Positions 1 to 7,252 of a stretch of DNA of 64,000 bases are shown one piece after another. Under the pieces are notes generated by a model. That model made no database searches and had not been told where the DNA came from. It saw nothing but the letters and a program-made list of their open reading frames with translations. Within the stretch, counting starts at the first letter, position 1. The number at the start of each line of letters is the position of its first letter. Source of the stretch: Mucilaginibacter pineti (lineage in GTDB: Bacteria > Bacteroidota > Bacteroidia > Sphingobacteriales > Sphingobacteriaceae); the NCBI RefSeq assembly GCF_900101875.1, contig NZ_FNAI01000009.1:62001-126000 (forward strand), in the 5' to 3' direction. A program made the translations under genes and the position numbers.

Positions 1-1
1 T

Positions 2-76
2 GATATTGCGGCTTTATTGGGTACAGATGAAACCGTTAGCCGGATAGCTAAAGCTTTAGGGGCTTTTGCAGCATAA
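2..76 (+). CDS. C-terminal end of an unidentified protein (cut by window edge)
   Basis: Only the last 24 codons are present, ending in TAA at 74-76. The frame reads DIAALLGTDETVSRIAKALG followed by AFAA. The pattern A-A-L-L-G-T-x-E-T-V-S-R resembles the recognition helix of Crp/Fnr-type winged-helix regulators, but it is one residue short in the turn and the fragment is too small to name. No assignment is made; the frame itself is supported only by being open to the window edge and by the AT-rich spacer that follows. Confidence 0.35.
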   Translation, partial: DIAALLGTDETVSRIAKALGAFAA

Positions 77-148
77 ATCAATCTTCTGTCCCCGTTGTCT
101 GAGTTTTAAAATCCGGGAATCTAAAGGGGAGAATGAGAAAGAGGCGAA

Positions 149-181
149 AGACATACGAAGTTTTTAAAACTTCGTATGTCT
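149..181. repeat. Perfect 16-bp inverted repeat, one-base centre
   Basis: Left arm AGACATACGAAGTTTT (149-164) is matched exactly by its reverse complement AAAACTTCGTATGTCT (166-181) with a single T between. With so short a centre it is a palindrome rather than a stem-loop with a free loop, and there is no T-tract typical of a terminator on either side. It could be a mobile REP-like sequence or a protein site. Confidence 0.85.
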
Positions 182-205
182 GCGATCTACAACTTGTCTT
201 GGGTA

Positions 206-252
206 GCGAAGAATCCAATCGCCGGCATGTAAGTCGCGTATTGATTCTTCGC
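206..252. repeat. REP-like imperfect inverted repeat
   Basis: The arms GCGAAGAATCCAAT (206-219) and ATTGATTCTTCGC (240-252) are complementary apart from one extra base. The word GATTCTTCG is also found in the larger REP-like cluster at 20.3-20.5 kb, so the two probably belong to one repeat family. Confidence 0.7.
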
Positions 253-461
253 CCTGCTCACAATGTTAATAACTATTGATCCTTTCGGGCAATAAAAGTT
301 CACTTTTAATTAATTATTTCTTAAAAATGGATAATTAACTTCCGTAATTAAACAAGTAATTGAATTAACAGTGGCTTTTAGTATCATTATTGTTACTTTA
401 ATTAATAAACTGTTGATAAAGTGGAGTTTATCCAGTACTTTTAAGTCCCCTTAATTAAATA

Positions 462-872
462 ATGATGATCCGCGTACGATCTAAAAATGTACTATTGGTT
501 GCTCCCGATACTTTTTCGGTGGAGTTGTTGCCTAACAATAAAATGTTCAGGCATATTTCTTCTACAGGAAATATCTTTCCCTCCATTCATGAGCTTAAAC
601 CAAATGTTGTAATTTTCGACTACGATTATCTTACTGCGGATATTGAAAAAATCCTGCGCCGCATAAGCAGCAACCCTGCCTACAGTAAAATCAAGATCTG
701 CTGCTACAAAACCAAAGAACATACTAAAGAAGATGCTTTGCTAAAAGCCCTGGGTGCCGATCATGTTTTTTATCCCGAAGATTTTAAGAAACCCGAAAAA
801 GGCAACGGAATTGTGAATGCGATATCCGGTGTTTTTGATGTTACATTTATGGCTTTACTGGCAAAAACGTAG
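462..872 (+). CDS. Degenerate receiver-like (pseudo-REC) protein
   Basis: A 136-residue protein that follows the alternating beta-alpha pattern of a response-regulator receiver domain: KNVLLVAPD (strand 1), VVIFDYDYL (strand 3, with Asp where the phosphoacceptor sits), KIKICCY (strand 4) and ADHVFYPEDF (strand 5). The acidic pair after strand 1 is reduced to one Asp preceded by Pro, and the conserved Lys after strand 5 is missing. It therefore looks like a receiver that no longer undergoes normal phosphorylation. There is no output domain and no kinase beside it. Two adjacent ATG codons (462 and 465) could start it. Function unknown; the fold assignment is by pattern only. Confidence 0.6.
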   Translation: MMIRVRSKNVLLVAPDTFSVELLPNNKMFRHISSTGNIFPSIHELKPNVVIFDYDYLTADIEKILRRISSNPAYSKIKICCYKTKEHTKEDALLKALGADHVFYPEDFKKPEKGNGIVNAISGVFDVTFMALLAKT

Positions 873-884
873 GATTACTCTTTG

Positions 885-1304
885 TTAAGGATGTACTTGC
901 GGTACACGTTTGATTTTAGATACCATTCTTAAACCCCTGCAACTTTGCGTTAGGAAAATGATTGGGTATATAGCAATTAAAAATAAACTACTTGGATTAC
1001 TAACAAAGGCCGCCAGGTACGCTGCAACGCATAATCCATTTATAACTATTGAATATATCCAGCCAATTTTTTTTGGAGTGTAATCAGCATCAGTAAATTG
1101 GCGATAGTAGGTAAATTCGGCAGCTATTCCGATAATAAGCAAAATCAAGAAACCAGTAGTTTCATAATCAGCATTTAATAACATATCAAAAAATAAATAT
1201 ACAAATGTGGCGCCAGCAACAACAGCAGGCGCCAGGTTTATCCAAAATAATGTTTTTGCTATTTGGGCGGCTTTATATATCGTAAATTCACGCGAGTTAT
1301 CCAT
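885..1304 (-). CDS. Small four-helix integral membrane protein, unknown function
   Basis: 139 residues with about four hydrophobic segments (roughly residues 20-38, 48-65, 81-102 and 105-122), a charged N-terminus and a basic C-terminal tail (SKIKRVPQVHP). No family motif is recognised. It lies 39 bp downstream of serS on the same strand, so it may be cotranscribed as the distal gene. It runs towards the receiver-like gene and the two stop codons are 12 bp apart. Confidence 0.65.
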   Translation of the reverse strand: MDNSREFTIYKAAQIAKTLFWINLAPAVVAGATFVYLFFDMLLNADYETTGFLILLIIGIAAEFTYYRQFTDADYTPKKIGWIYSIVINGLCVAAYLAAFVSNPSSLFLIAIYPIIFLTQSCRGLRMVSKIKRVPQVHP

Positions 1305-1343
1305 GCTAACAAATTACATGTATTTAAATCGATTATTCAAAGC

Positions 1344-2615
1344 TTAATCAATCCACTCAAACTTAGTATAAGGTACCAATACCTCAGGTATTTTAATTCC
1401 CCTATCAGTTTGGTTATTTTCCAATAGCGTAGCTACAATACGAGGTAAGGCCAAAGCGCTGCCGTTAAGGGTGTGTGCCAATTGTGTTTTGCCCTCGGCA
1501 TTGCGGAAGCGGAGTTTTAGCCTATTGCTTTGGAAGGTTTCAAAGTTTGATACGGACGATACTTCCAGCCAGCGTTGTTGTGCTGCGCTCCAGGTTTCCA
1601 TATCGTAAGTTAAGGCGCTTCCAAAACCCATATCGCCGCCGCAAAGGCGCAGTACGCGGTATGGTAAACCTAAGCTTTGCAGTAAACCCTGTACATGGGC
1701 GCTCATCTGCTCCAATGTTTCGTATGATTTATCGGGATGTACCACTTGTACAATTTCAACCTTATCAAACTGGTGCAAACGGTTCAGACCGCGTACGTGC
1801 GCACCATAAGAGCCGGCCTCACGGCGAAAGCATGGTGTGTGGCCACAATGTTTTGCAGGTAATTCGTCGGCCTTTAATATCACATCTCTGAACATATTGG
1901 TAATAGGCACCTCGGCAGTTGGAATGAGGTATAAATTATCTATACCTACAAAATACATTTGCCCCTCTTTATCCGGTAATTGAGATGTACCAAAGCCCGA
2001 TGCTTCGTTTACCATCAGCGGTACGCTTACCTCGCTGTAACCGGCCTTTTCAGCTTCGTCAATAAAATAATTGATTAACGCGCGCTGTAGTTTTGCGCCC
2101 TTGTTTTTATAAACCGGGAAACCAGCCCCGGTTATTTTTACGCCCAATTCAAAATCGATCAGGTTATATTTTGCGGCCAGCTCCCAGTGCGGTAAGGCAT
2201 TAGCCGGTAGCTCGGGGATTGTACCATTCTCTAAAACAACTTCGTTTTCTTCAGGCGTTAATCCTTTTGGCACTGAACTATGCGGAAGATTTGGCAACAA
2301 TACCAGTTTCTGATAAAGCTCTTCTTCGGTTAAGGCAAGCTGATCGCCAAATTTTTTGATGTCCTCTTTCCAGGCGCCTGTTTTGGCTTTTATTTCTTCT
2401 GCTTCTGCTTTTTTGCCATTGCGCATCAGTTCCCCAATTTGTTTAGCAGCCGCGTTGGCCTCGGCCGATACGTTATCCATGCTGGTTTGCGTTGAACGAC
2501 GTTTGTCATCTAACTCAATTATTTCATCAACCAACTCGGGCTGTTTAAAATTTTTTACAGCCAAACGTTCTAAAACCTGTTCCCTGTTATCGCGGATATA
2601 ACTAACTTGCAGCAT
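1344..2615 (-). CDS. serS: Seryl-tRNA synthetase
   Basis: Charges tRNA-Ser with serine in an ATP-dependent reaction. The 423-residue length is normal for the bacterial enzyme. The first ~110 residues form the long antiparallel coiled-coil arm that grips the tRNA (AVKNFKQPELVDEIIELDDKRR onwards is split here only for description). The class II catalytic core follows: TAEVPITNMFRD, motif 2 around FRREAGSYGAHVRGLNRLHQ, and motif 3 at the C-terminus with LNGSALALPRIVATLLEN. The start ATG at 2615 directly begins the arm (MLQVSYIRDNREQVLERL). A -7 box lies just upstream. Assignment is secure. Confidence 0.98.
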   Translation of the reverse strand: MLQVSYIRDNREQVLERLAVKNFKQPELVDEIIELDDKRRSTQTSMDNVSAEANAAAKQIGELMRNGKKAEAEEIKAKTGAWKEDIKKFGDQLALTEEELYQKLVLLPNLPHSSVPKGLTPEENEVVLENGTIPELPANALPHWELAAKYNLIDFELGVKITGAGFPVYKNKGAKLQRALINYFIDEAEKAGYSEVSVPLMVNEASGFGTSQLPDKEGQMYFVGIDNLYLIPTAEVPITNMFRDVILKADELPAKHCGHTPCFRREAGSYGAHVRGLNRLHQFDKVEIVQVVHPDKSYETLEQMSAHVQGLLQSLGLPYRVLRLCGGDMGFGSALTYDMETWSAAQQRWLEVSSVSNFETFQSNRLKLRFRNAEGKTQLAHTLNGSALALPRIVATLLENNQTDRGIKIPEVLVPYTKFEWID

Positions 2616-2631
2616 TGAATTTATTTTTAGG

Positions 2632-2639
2632 CAAAGATA
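2632..2639 (-). promoter_or_regulatory. Candidate -7 box of serS
   Basis: On the minus strand the sequence reads TATCTTTG, a match to the Bacteroidota -7 consensus TAnnTTTG, ending 17 bp before the serS ATG. No TTG is seen at the expected -33 distance, so the promoter is only half supported. Confidence 0.5.
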
Positions 2640-2644
2640 TAATT

Positions 2645-2735
2645 AGTTCATAGTTTATGGTTCATTGTTCATGGCTGATTTGTGAAAATTAGTATCATCA
2701 ACGGCCAGCCATGAACTACTATCTATGAACCATGA
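2645..2735. repeat. Hairpin with reiterated-unit arms, reaching the rsmI start codon
   Basis: The inner arms GTTCATGGCTG (2667-2677) and CAGCCATGAAC (2705-2715) pair over 11 bp, and ATGGTTCAT (2657-2665) pairs with ATGAACCAT (2725-2733), giving about 20 bp in all with an internal loop. Both arms are built from variants of the unit TTCATGG/TTCATAG. The distal arm contains the first two bases of the rsmI start codon (2732). Confidence 0.75.
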
Positions 2736-3460
2736 GCGAAAAAGGCAAACTATACTTAGTACCCACCCCAATAGGCAACCTCGAGGATATCACCCTCAGG
2801 GCTATCCGCGTTTTAAAAGAGGCCGACCTGATACTGGCCGAAGATACACGTACATCGGCACCGTTATTAAAACATTTTGATATCCATCAGAAAGTTTTTT
2901 CGCACCATCAGCATAATGAACACCAATCGTCAAACGAGATCGTGAAGTTTTTGCTGGAGGGAAAAAATATAGCCCTGATATCCGACGCCGGTACGCCTGC
3001 CATATCCGATCCGGGCTTTTATCTCGTGCGGGAGGCATTGAAGTTTGATATAGCTGTAGAGTGCCTGCCTGGTGCAACGGCATTTGTGCCCGCGTTGGTA
3101 AACTCGGGTTTCCCTACAGATAAGTTTTGTTTTGAAGGGTTTTTGCCCTTAAAAAAAGGTCGCCAAACCCGGTATAAGTTTTTGGCCGAAGAGGAACGTA
3201 CCATTATACTATATGAATCGCCACACCGTTTGTTAAAAACGCTGGATGAAATGGCCACTTATTTTGGTGCCGACAGGCAGATCTCTGTATCGCGCGAACT
3301 CACAAAAATGTTTGAAGAAACAGTACGTGGAACGGTAACAGAGGTAAAGCTGTATTTTGAAACACATCCGCTAAAGGGCGAGTTTGTAATGTGCGTTGCC
3401 GGTGCAGAGGCCAAATCATCAAAAGACAAGTACAAACGCGACGAAGAAACGGATGAATAA
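2732..3460 (+). CDS. rsmI: 16S rRNA (cytidine1402-2'-O)-methyltransferase RsmI
   Basis: SAM-dependent tetrapyrrole-methylase-fold enzyme that 2'-O-methylates C1402 in the ribosomal P site. The 242-residue protein begins with the family signature LYLVPTPIGNLEDITLRA, then VLKEADLILAEDTRTSAPLL, the glycine-rich SDAGTPAISDPG loop and the ECLPGATAFVPALVNSGFP segment. The C-terminus is short and charged. The ATG at 2732 lies inside the distal arm of the hairpin just upstream. It is first in a run with the DinB-like gene (6 bp gap) and lnt (18 bp gap), probably one operon. Confidence 0.96.
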   Translation: MSEKGKLYLVPTPIGNLEDITLRAIRVLKEADLILAEDTRTSAPLLKHFDIHQKVFSHHQHNEHQSSNEIVKFLLEGKNIALISDAGTPAISDPGFYLVREALKFDIAVECLPGATAFVPALVNSGFPTDKFCFEGFLPLKKGRQTRYKFLAEEERTIILYESPHRLLKTLDEMATYFGADRQISVSRELTKMFEETVRGTVTEVKLYFETHPLKGEFVMCVAGAEAKSSKDKYKRDEETDE

Positions 3461-3466
3461 AATGTT

Positions 3467-4003
3467 ATGGAAGTTTATTTAAACAGTGCTATAAGGCAGT
3501 TTGCCTACTACCGGTTGTTAGGGGAGAAAACCTTTAGTCAGTTGAATGATGCTGATTTATTTTGGCGCTTTAACGAGGATAGCAACAGTATTGCCATTAC
3601 CATTAAACACCTTGCGGGCAATATGCTTTCCCGGTGGACGGATTTTCTGACTACCGACGGTGAAAAGGAATGGCGCAACCGCGATACAGAATTTGAAGAT
3701 GCCGTTAACAGCCGCGAAGAGATCATGGCGCTTTGGAACCAGGGTTGGGATTGCCTTTTTAACGCACTAAATTCAATTACCGCCGATGACTGGCACAAAA
3801 CCATCTACATCCGAAATGAACCGCATCATATTGAGGATGCCATAAACCGACAGCTTGCGCATTATCCGTACCATGTTGGGCAAATAGTATTTATCGGTAA
3901 AATGATAGCCGGTTCAAAATGGCAATCATTATCAATCCCCAAAGGGAAATCAGAAGTATATAATGCTGAAAAAATTGCGAACCCCGGCAGCACCTTCAAA
4001 TAG
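3467..4003 (+). CDS. DinB superfamily (DUF1572-like) protein
   Basis: 178 residues with the four-helix DinB/YfiT pattern. The putative metal-binding histidines are in ITIKHLAGNM (helix 2) and in the pair around RQLAHYPYHVGQIVF (final helix), the usual three-His arrangement. Members of this superfamily act as metal-dependent thiol transferases or have unknown roles; the substrate here cannot be read from sequence. It starts 6 bp after the rsmI stop and is followed 18 bp later by lnt, so it is very likely cotranscribed with them. Confidence 0.8.
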   Translation: MEVYLNSAIRQFAYYRLLGEKTFSQLNDADLFWRFNEDSNSIAITIKHLAGNMLSRWTDFLTTDGEKEWRNRDTEFEDAVNSREEIMALWNQGWDCLFNALNSITADDWHKTIYIRNEPHHIEDAINRQLAHYPYHVGQIVFIGKMIAGSKWQSLSIPKGKSEVYNAEKIANPGSTFK

Positions 4004-4021
4004 TTTCTATAGCATACATTG

Positions 4022-5644
4022 ATGAAAAAAAACCTTCCGTTAGCCATTTTTTCGGGTTTATTATTGTGGATAGCATGGCCGCCAACGCCGTACACCACCT
4101 TTTTGCTGTTCATTGGTTTTGTACCCATGCTGCTGGCGATGGAAAACATCATTCAATCTACATCAGCAAAAAAAGGGAAGCAGATTTTTAATGTAGCACT
4201 CATTGGTTTTTTTGTTTGGAACACGGCATCTATTTACTGGGTTTATAACGCCCTGAAACAAGTTGGCGAACTGGTGGCTATACCAATTACCCTTATCCCT
4301 TACGCGCTTGGGCCGTTGCTTATGGCAACGGCCTGCTGGCTGTATTACCGGTTGAGGCTTTTAACTGGTCGTGGCTGGAGTTTGGCGGGGCTCGTTTGTC
4401 TATGGATAGGTTACGAATACCTGCACCAAAGCTGGGACCTTAATTTTCCGTGGATGACCCTGGGCAACGGCTTTGCTGTTACCCATAAATGGATTCAATG
4501 GTATGAATACACCGGGGTTTACGGCGGTACAATTTGGGTTTGGGCTGTAAATATATTAGCCTATTTAATATACGTGGGCATGCGCGAAGCGCAGACAAAA
4601 CAGGTAAGGTTAAAATTAATTACCGCTTTTACGCTTACGGTATTGGTACCAATTTGCTTTTCGCAGTACAGGTATTATAATTATACTGAGCAAAAAAACC
4701 CATCGAATATAGTAGCTGTTCAACCCAATATTGATCCTTATGAAAAGGAAGGTTCCCTGCCAGCTACGCAACAGATCGATATCATGAGCCGTTTGTCTGA
4801 CAGTATTGGGCAATCCAATACTGAGTTTTTTTTATGGCCCGAAACCGCTATTCCGGAGTATATGGAAGAAGCGCGGATACAGGCCAGTCCGTTTTATAGC
4901 CAGGCAAAGCGGTTTTTAACCCGGTTTAAAAACGGTAACCTGCTTACCGGTGCCGAAACATTTACTTATTATAATACAAGGGCTACTAAAACAGCCAGTC
5001 CGGTTAATGGCGGCCAGTTTGTTGATAGTTTTAGTACTGCATTAAACATTGAAAATGATGGCACCCCGCAATTTTACCATAAATCGCGGTTAGTTCCGGG
5101 GGCCGAATCGCTGCCGTTTGGGAATACTTTTTCATTTTTAAAACCAGTATTTGAGCACCTGGGCGGCGCTACCGGGGCTTATGGTAGTCAGTCCGATGCG
5201 GAAGTTTTTTATTCGCAGAGCGGCATTGGTGTAGATCCGGTGATATGTTATGAATCTATCTGGGGGGGCTATGTTGCCCGCTCGGTGGCAAAGGGTGCGC
5301 AGTTTATCGCCATAATAACAAATGATGGTTGGTGGGAAAACACATCCGGCAAAGACCAGCACCTGGATTATGCCAAGTTGCGCGCCATTGAAACCCGACG
5401 GTGGGTAGCGCGTTCGGCAAATACCGGGATATCGGCATTTATTAACCAGCGCGGCGACATTGTACAGCAAACCAAATGGTGGACAAAAACGGCCATTAAA
5501 CAGGATATCAATCTTAATTCTGAACTTACTTTTTACGTACAGCATGGCGATTATCTGCCCAAAGCCGGAAGCGCGTTGGCTGTATTATTAATGTTGTTTG
5601 TATTGGCGATGAAATTGAGGAAAAAGAGGGCTTTGGCTGCTTAA
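4022..5644 (+). CDS. lnt: Apolipoprotein N-acyltransferase
   Basis: Inner-membrane enzyme that adds the third acyl chain to the N-terminal Cys of lipoproteins. The first ~200 residues hold six or seven membrane segments, followed by a nitrilase-fold periplasmic domain. The catalytic triad is visible: Glu274 in FLWPETAIPEY, Lys354 in YHKSRLVPGAESLPFG and Cys409 in VICYESIWGG. A last membrane segment (ALAVLLMLFVLAMKL) is followed by a basic tail. The ATG at 4022 (MKKNLPLAIF) is chosen over a TTG one codon earlier. The 540-residue length is normal. It supports the many lipoproteins in the window, such as the M28 peptidase at 18 kb. Confidence 0.96.
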   Translation: MKKNLPLAIFSGLLLWIAWPPTPYTTFLLFIGFVPMLLAMENIIQSTSAKKGKQIFNVALIGFFVWNTASIYWVYNALKQVGELVAIPITLIPYALGPLLMATACWLYYRLRLLTGRGWSLAGLVCLWIGYEYLHQSWDLNFPWMTLGNGFAVTHKWIQWYEYTGVYGGTIWVWAVNILAYLIYVGMREAQTKQVRLKLITAFTLTVLVPICFSQYRYYNYTEQKNPSNIVAVQPNIDPYEKEGSLPATQQIDIMSRLSDSIGQSNTEFFLWPETAIPEYMEEARIQASPFYSQAKRFLTRFKNGNLLTGAETFTYYNTRATKTASPVNGGQFVDSFSTALNIENDGTPQFYHKSRLVPGAESLPFGNTFSFLKPVFEHLGGATGAYGSQSDAEVFYSQSGIGVDPVICYESIWGGYVARSVAKGAQFIAIITNDGWWENTSGKDQHLDYAKLRAIETRRWVARSANTGISAFINQRGDIVQQTKWWTKTAIKQDINLNSELTFYVQHGDYLPKAGSALAVLLMLFVLAMKLRKKRALAA

Positions 5645-5675
5645 CAGTATTTCAGGCTTGGTGAGTACTGGTTGC

Positions 5676-6257
5676 TTAATCAAGCACCAGCATGGTTGTT
5701 TGTATAATATCATCAAAAAAGGCTTTATCTGTTGGCCCTTTGGCAGATACCTGCATGCCTTTTACGGCATTAAAAATGAAGCGGGCAAGTGCCCTTGCGT
5801 CTTGTTTGTTTGTTATTTCGCCGCTCTCTTGTCCTTTTTTTATGGCGTGGAAAAAGGCGTCTTCCACCTGTTGTTCGCCGCGGCAGATCATGCTATTTAC
5901 TTCCGCGTCATGGGGCGCCACTTCTATACCTGCGTTTACCGAAAAACAGCCTTTGCGCTGCTCGTCGCTCAACAAATCCTTAATGGTAAGTTCAAGCAAC
6001 TGTTTTATGGCCTCTTTTGCCGATGCTGCGTTATTAATAATATTGCACACCTGATTGCCTGCTGCCTTTTGATAGGTTTCCAGGGCTTTTACGTACAGGG
6101 TGTGCTTATCGCCATAGGTGTCGTACAGGCTTGAACGGCTTATGCCCAGGCCATCCACTAAATCTTGCATAGAGGTGCCGTTGTATCCCTTGTGCCAAAA
6201 AATACAAATGGCCTTATTCAATACATCATCCTCATCAAAATCTTTTGGTCTTGCCAT
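5676..6257 (-). CDS. TetR/AcrR family transcriptional regulator
   Basis: 193 residues. The N-terminal helix-turn-helix is clear: DDVLNKAICIFWHKGYNGTS, MQDLVDGLGISRSSLYDTYG then DKHTLYVKALETY. The C-terminal ligand-binding half (TetR_C type, with LSDEQRKGCFSVNAGIEVAP) resembles regulators that sit beside oxidoreductases. It lies 100 bp downstream of the SDR gene on the same strand. The two GGAAC palindromes that bracket the SDR promoter are the likely binding sites (inference). A separate -7 box at 6287-6294 suggests that it also has its own promoter. Confidence 0.93.
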   Translation of the reverse strand: MARPKDFDEDDVLNKAICIFWHKGYNGTSMQDLVDGLGISRSSLYDTYGDKHTLYVKALETYQKAAGNQVCNIINNAASAKEAIKQLLELTIKDLLSDEQRKGCFSVNAGIEVAPHDAEVNSMICRGEQQVEDAFFHAIKKGQESGEITNKQDARALARFIFNAVKGMQVSAKGPTDKAFFDDIIQTTMLVLD

Positions 6258-6286
6258 AATAAAAAAGCCTTGCCTGTATTAAAAGG

Positions 6287-6294
6287 CAAAGCTA
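6287..6294 (-). promoter_or_regulatory. Candidate -7 box of the TetR gene
   Basis: Minus-strand TAGCTTTG matches TAnnTTTG. It overlaps a small inverted repeat TTGCCT...AGGCAA (6270-6290 region), which could be a local operator. No -33 TTG is evident. Confidence 0.4.
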
Positions 6295-6357
6295 TTCATT
6301 TTTAATTAATTGAGCGTTTAAAAGTGCCGTAGGTGGTTATGGAAGCCCAAACAGGAT

Positions 6358-7107
6358 TTACCTTACGCCCCCACTGGCAATTATAGTTTCGCCTGTTAAC
6401 CAGCGTGAATCATCAGATGCCAGGAATACAGCGATGGGTGAAATATCATCCGGCTGACCAATACGGCCAAGTGGCGTAGTTTTTTCCATGTTTTCTTGAA
6501 ACTCGCTGCCAATAAAGCCCGCGGTATGCGTACCTTCTGTTTCAACCATGCCCGGGTTAATAGCATTTACGCGAATCTTTTTAGGGCCAAGCTCTTTTGA
6601 TAATACCTGTGTAATAGCATCTACCGCGCCCTTGGTAGCGGTATAAATGGAGCTTTGCGGAGGAGTGATACGTGTTACTGTAGAACCAATGTTGATGACG
6701 CTGCCGCCGTTATCGCCAAAGCTGCTTACCGCGGCCTGAGTAACAAGTAGCAAGCCAAGCACATTGGTATTAAACTGGCGGTGAAACTCATCTTCAGTAA
6801 CATCTTCTATCGGACTGAATTTATATACGCCAGCGTTGTTTACAAGAATGTTAACACCGCCAAAAGCTTCTTTGGTTTCGGCAAAAAGGCGATCAACATC
6901 TGCCCTGCTTGATACATCGCCCTGCACGGCAATAGCCTTGCCGCCGGCTTCGGTAATTTCTGTAACTACTTTATCAGCGCCTTTTTTGTCCGACGCGTAA
7001 TTTACCGCCACCGCAGCACCTTCGGCTGCCAGGCTTTTAGCTATTGCTGCACCAATACCTTTTGATGCGCCTGTTATAACGGCTACTTTGTTCTCTAATT
7101 TTTTCAT
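6358..7107 (-). CDS. Short-chain dehydrogenase/reductase (FabG-like)
   Basis: NAD(P)-dependent Rossmann-fold oxidoreductase of 249 residues. Visible motifs: cofactor loop TGASKGIGAAIAKSL, NNAG in ILVNNAGVYKF, the catalytic Ser in GSVINIGST, and the YxxxK pair in SIYTATKGAVDAI, then the NPGMVETEGT segment and the typical C-terminus LTGETIIASGGVR. The start at 7107 (MKKLENKVAVITG) is chosen because the upstream in-frame extension would run through the promoter and both operators. It is followed by a TetR gene, a common pairing in which the reductase is induced by the regulator's ligand. The substrate is unknown. Confidence 0.92.
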   Translation of the reverse strand: MKKLENKVAVITGASKGIGAAIAKSLAAEGAAVAVNYASDKKGADKVVTEITEAGGKAIAVQGDVSSRADVDRLFAETKEAFGGVNILVNNAGVYKFSPIEDVTEDEFHRQFNTNVLGLLLVTQAAVSSFGDNGGSVINIGSTVTRITPPQSSIYTATKGAVDAITQVLSKELGPKKIRVNAINPGMVETEGTHTAGFIGSEFQENMEKTTPLGRIGQPDDISPIAVFLASDDSRWLTGETIIASGGVR

Positions 7108-7130
7108 TTTTTGGAAGATTACTTTGTTTT

Positions 7131-7176
7131 GGAATAATCGTTCCGCAAATGTATGTTGTTTTGGAACGGTTGTTCC
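7131..7176 (-). promoter_or_regulatory. SDR promoter bracketed by two palindromic operators
   Basis: On the minus strand GGAACAACCGTTCC (7163-7176) and GGAACGATTATTCC (7131-7144) flank a perfect -7 box TACATTTG (7146-7153). The palindromes have GGAAC/GTTCC-type arms around a 4-bp centre and are 32 bp apart centre to centre, about three helical turns. One covers the -33 region, the other the predicted start point. The TetR protein encoded in the same unit is the obvious ligand (inference). Confidence 0.8.
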
Positions 7177-7252
7177 GGTTTGTTGCAATTATTATTTATG
7201 GATGACAAATAGGATGAATTGCCAGGGTGTGCTTACTGTTTTGTTTGGCTAA

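Larger units (their letters stand above)
77..461. other. Intergenic spacer with two hairpin repeats
   Basis: No ORF with coding character is seen. The left part carries two inverted repeats (149-181 and 206-252), described separately. The right part, about 290-461, is AT-rich with many TTAATTAA-like words and is the probable promoter region of the gene at 462, but no clear TAnnTTTG box with a -33 TTG could be picked out. Confidence 0.6.

Noticed and set aside
5658..6134. Open frame on the plus strand opposite the TetR gene
   Set aside because: Cys- and Phe-rich translation with no family match; the minus-strand TetR gene has a clear helix-turn-helix.
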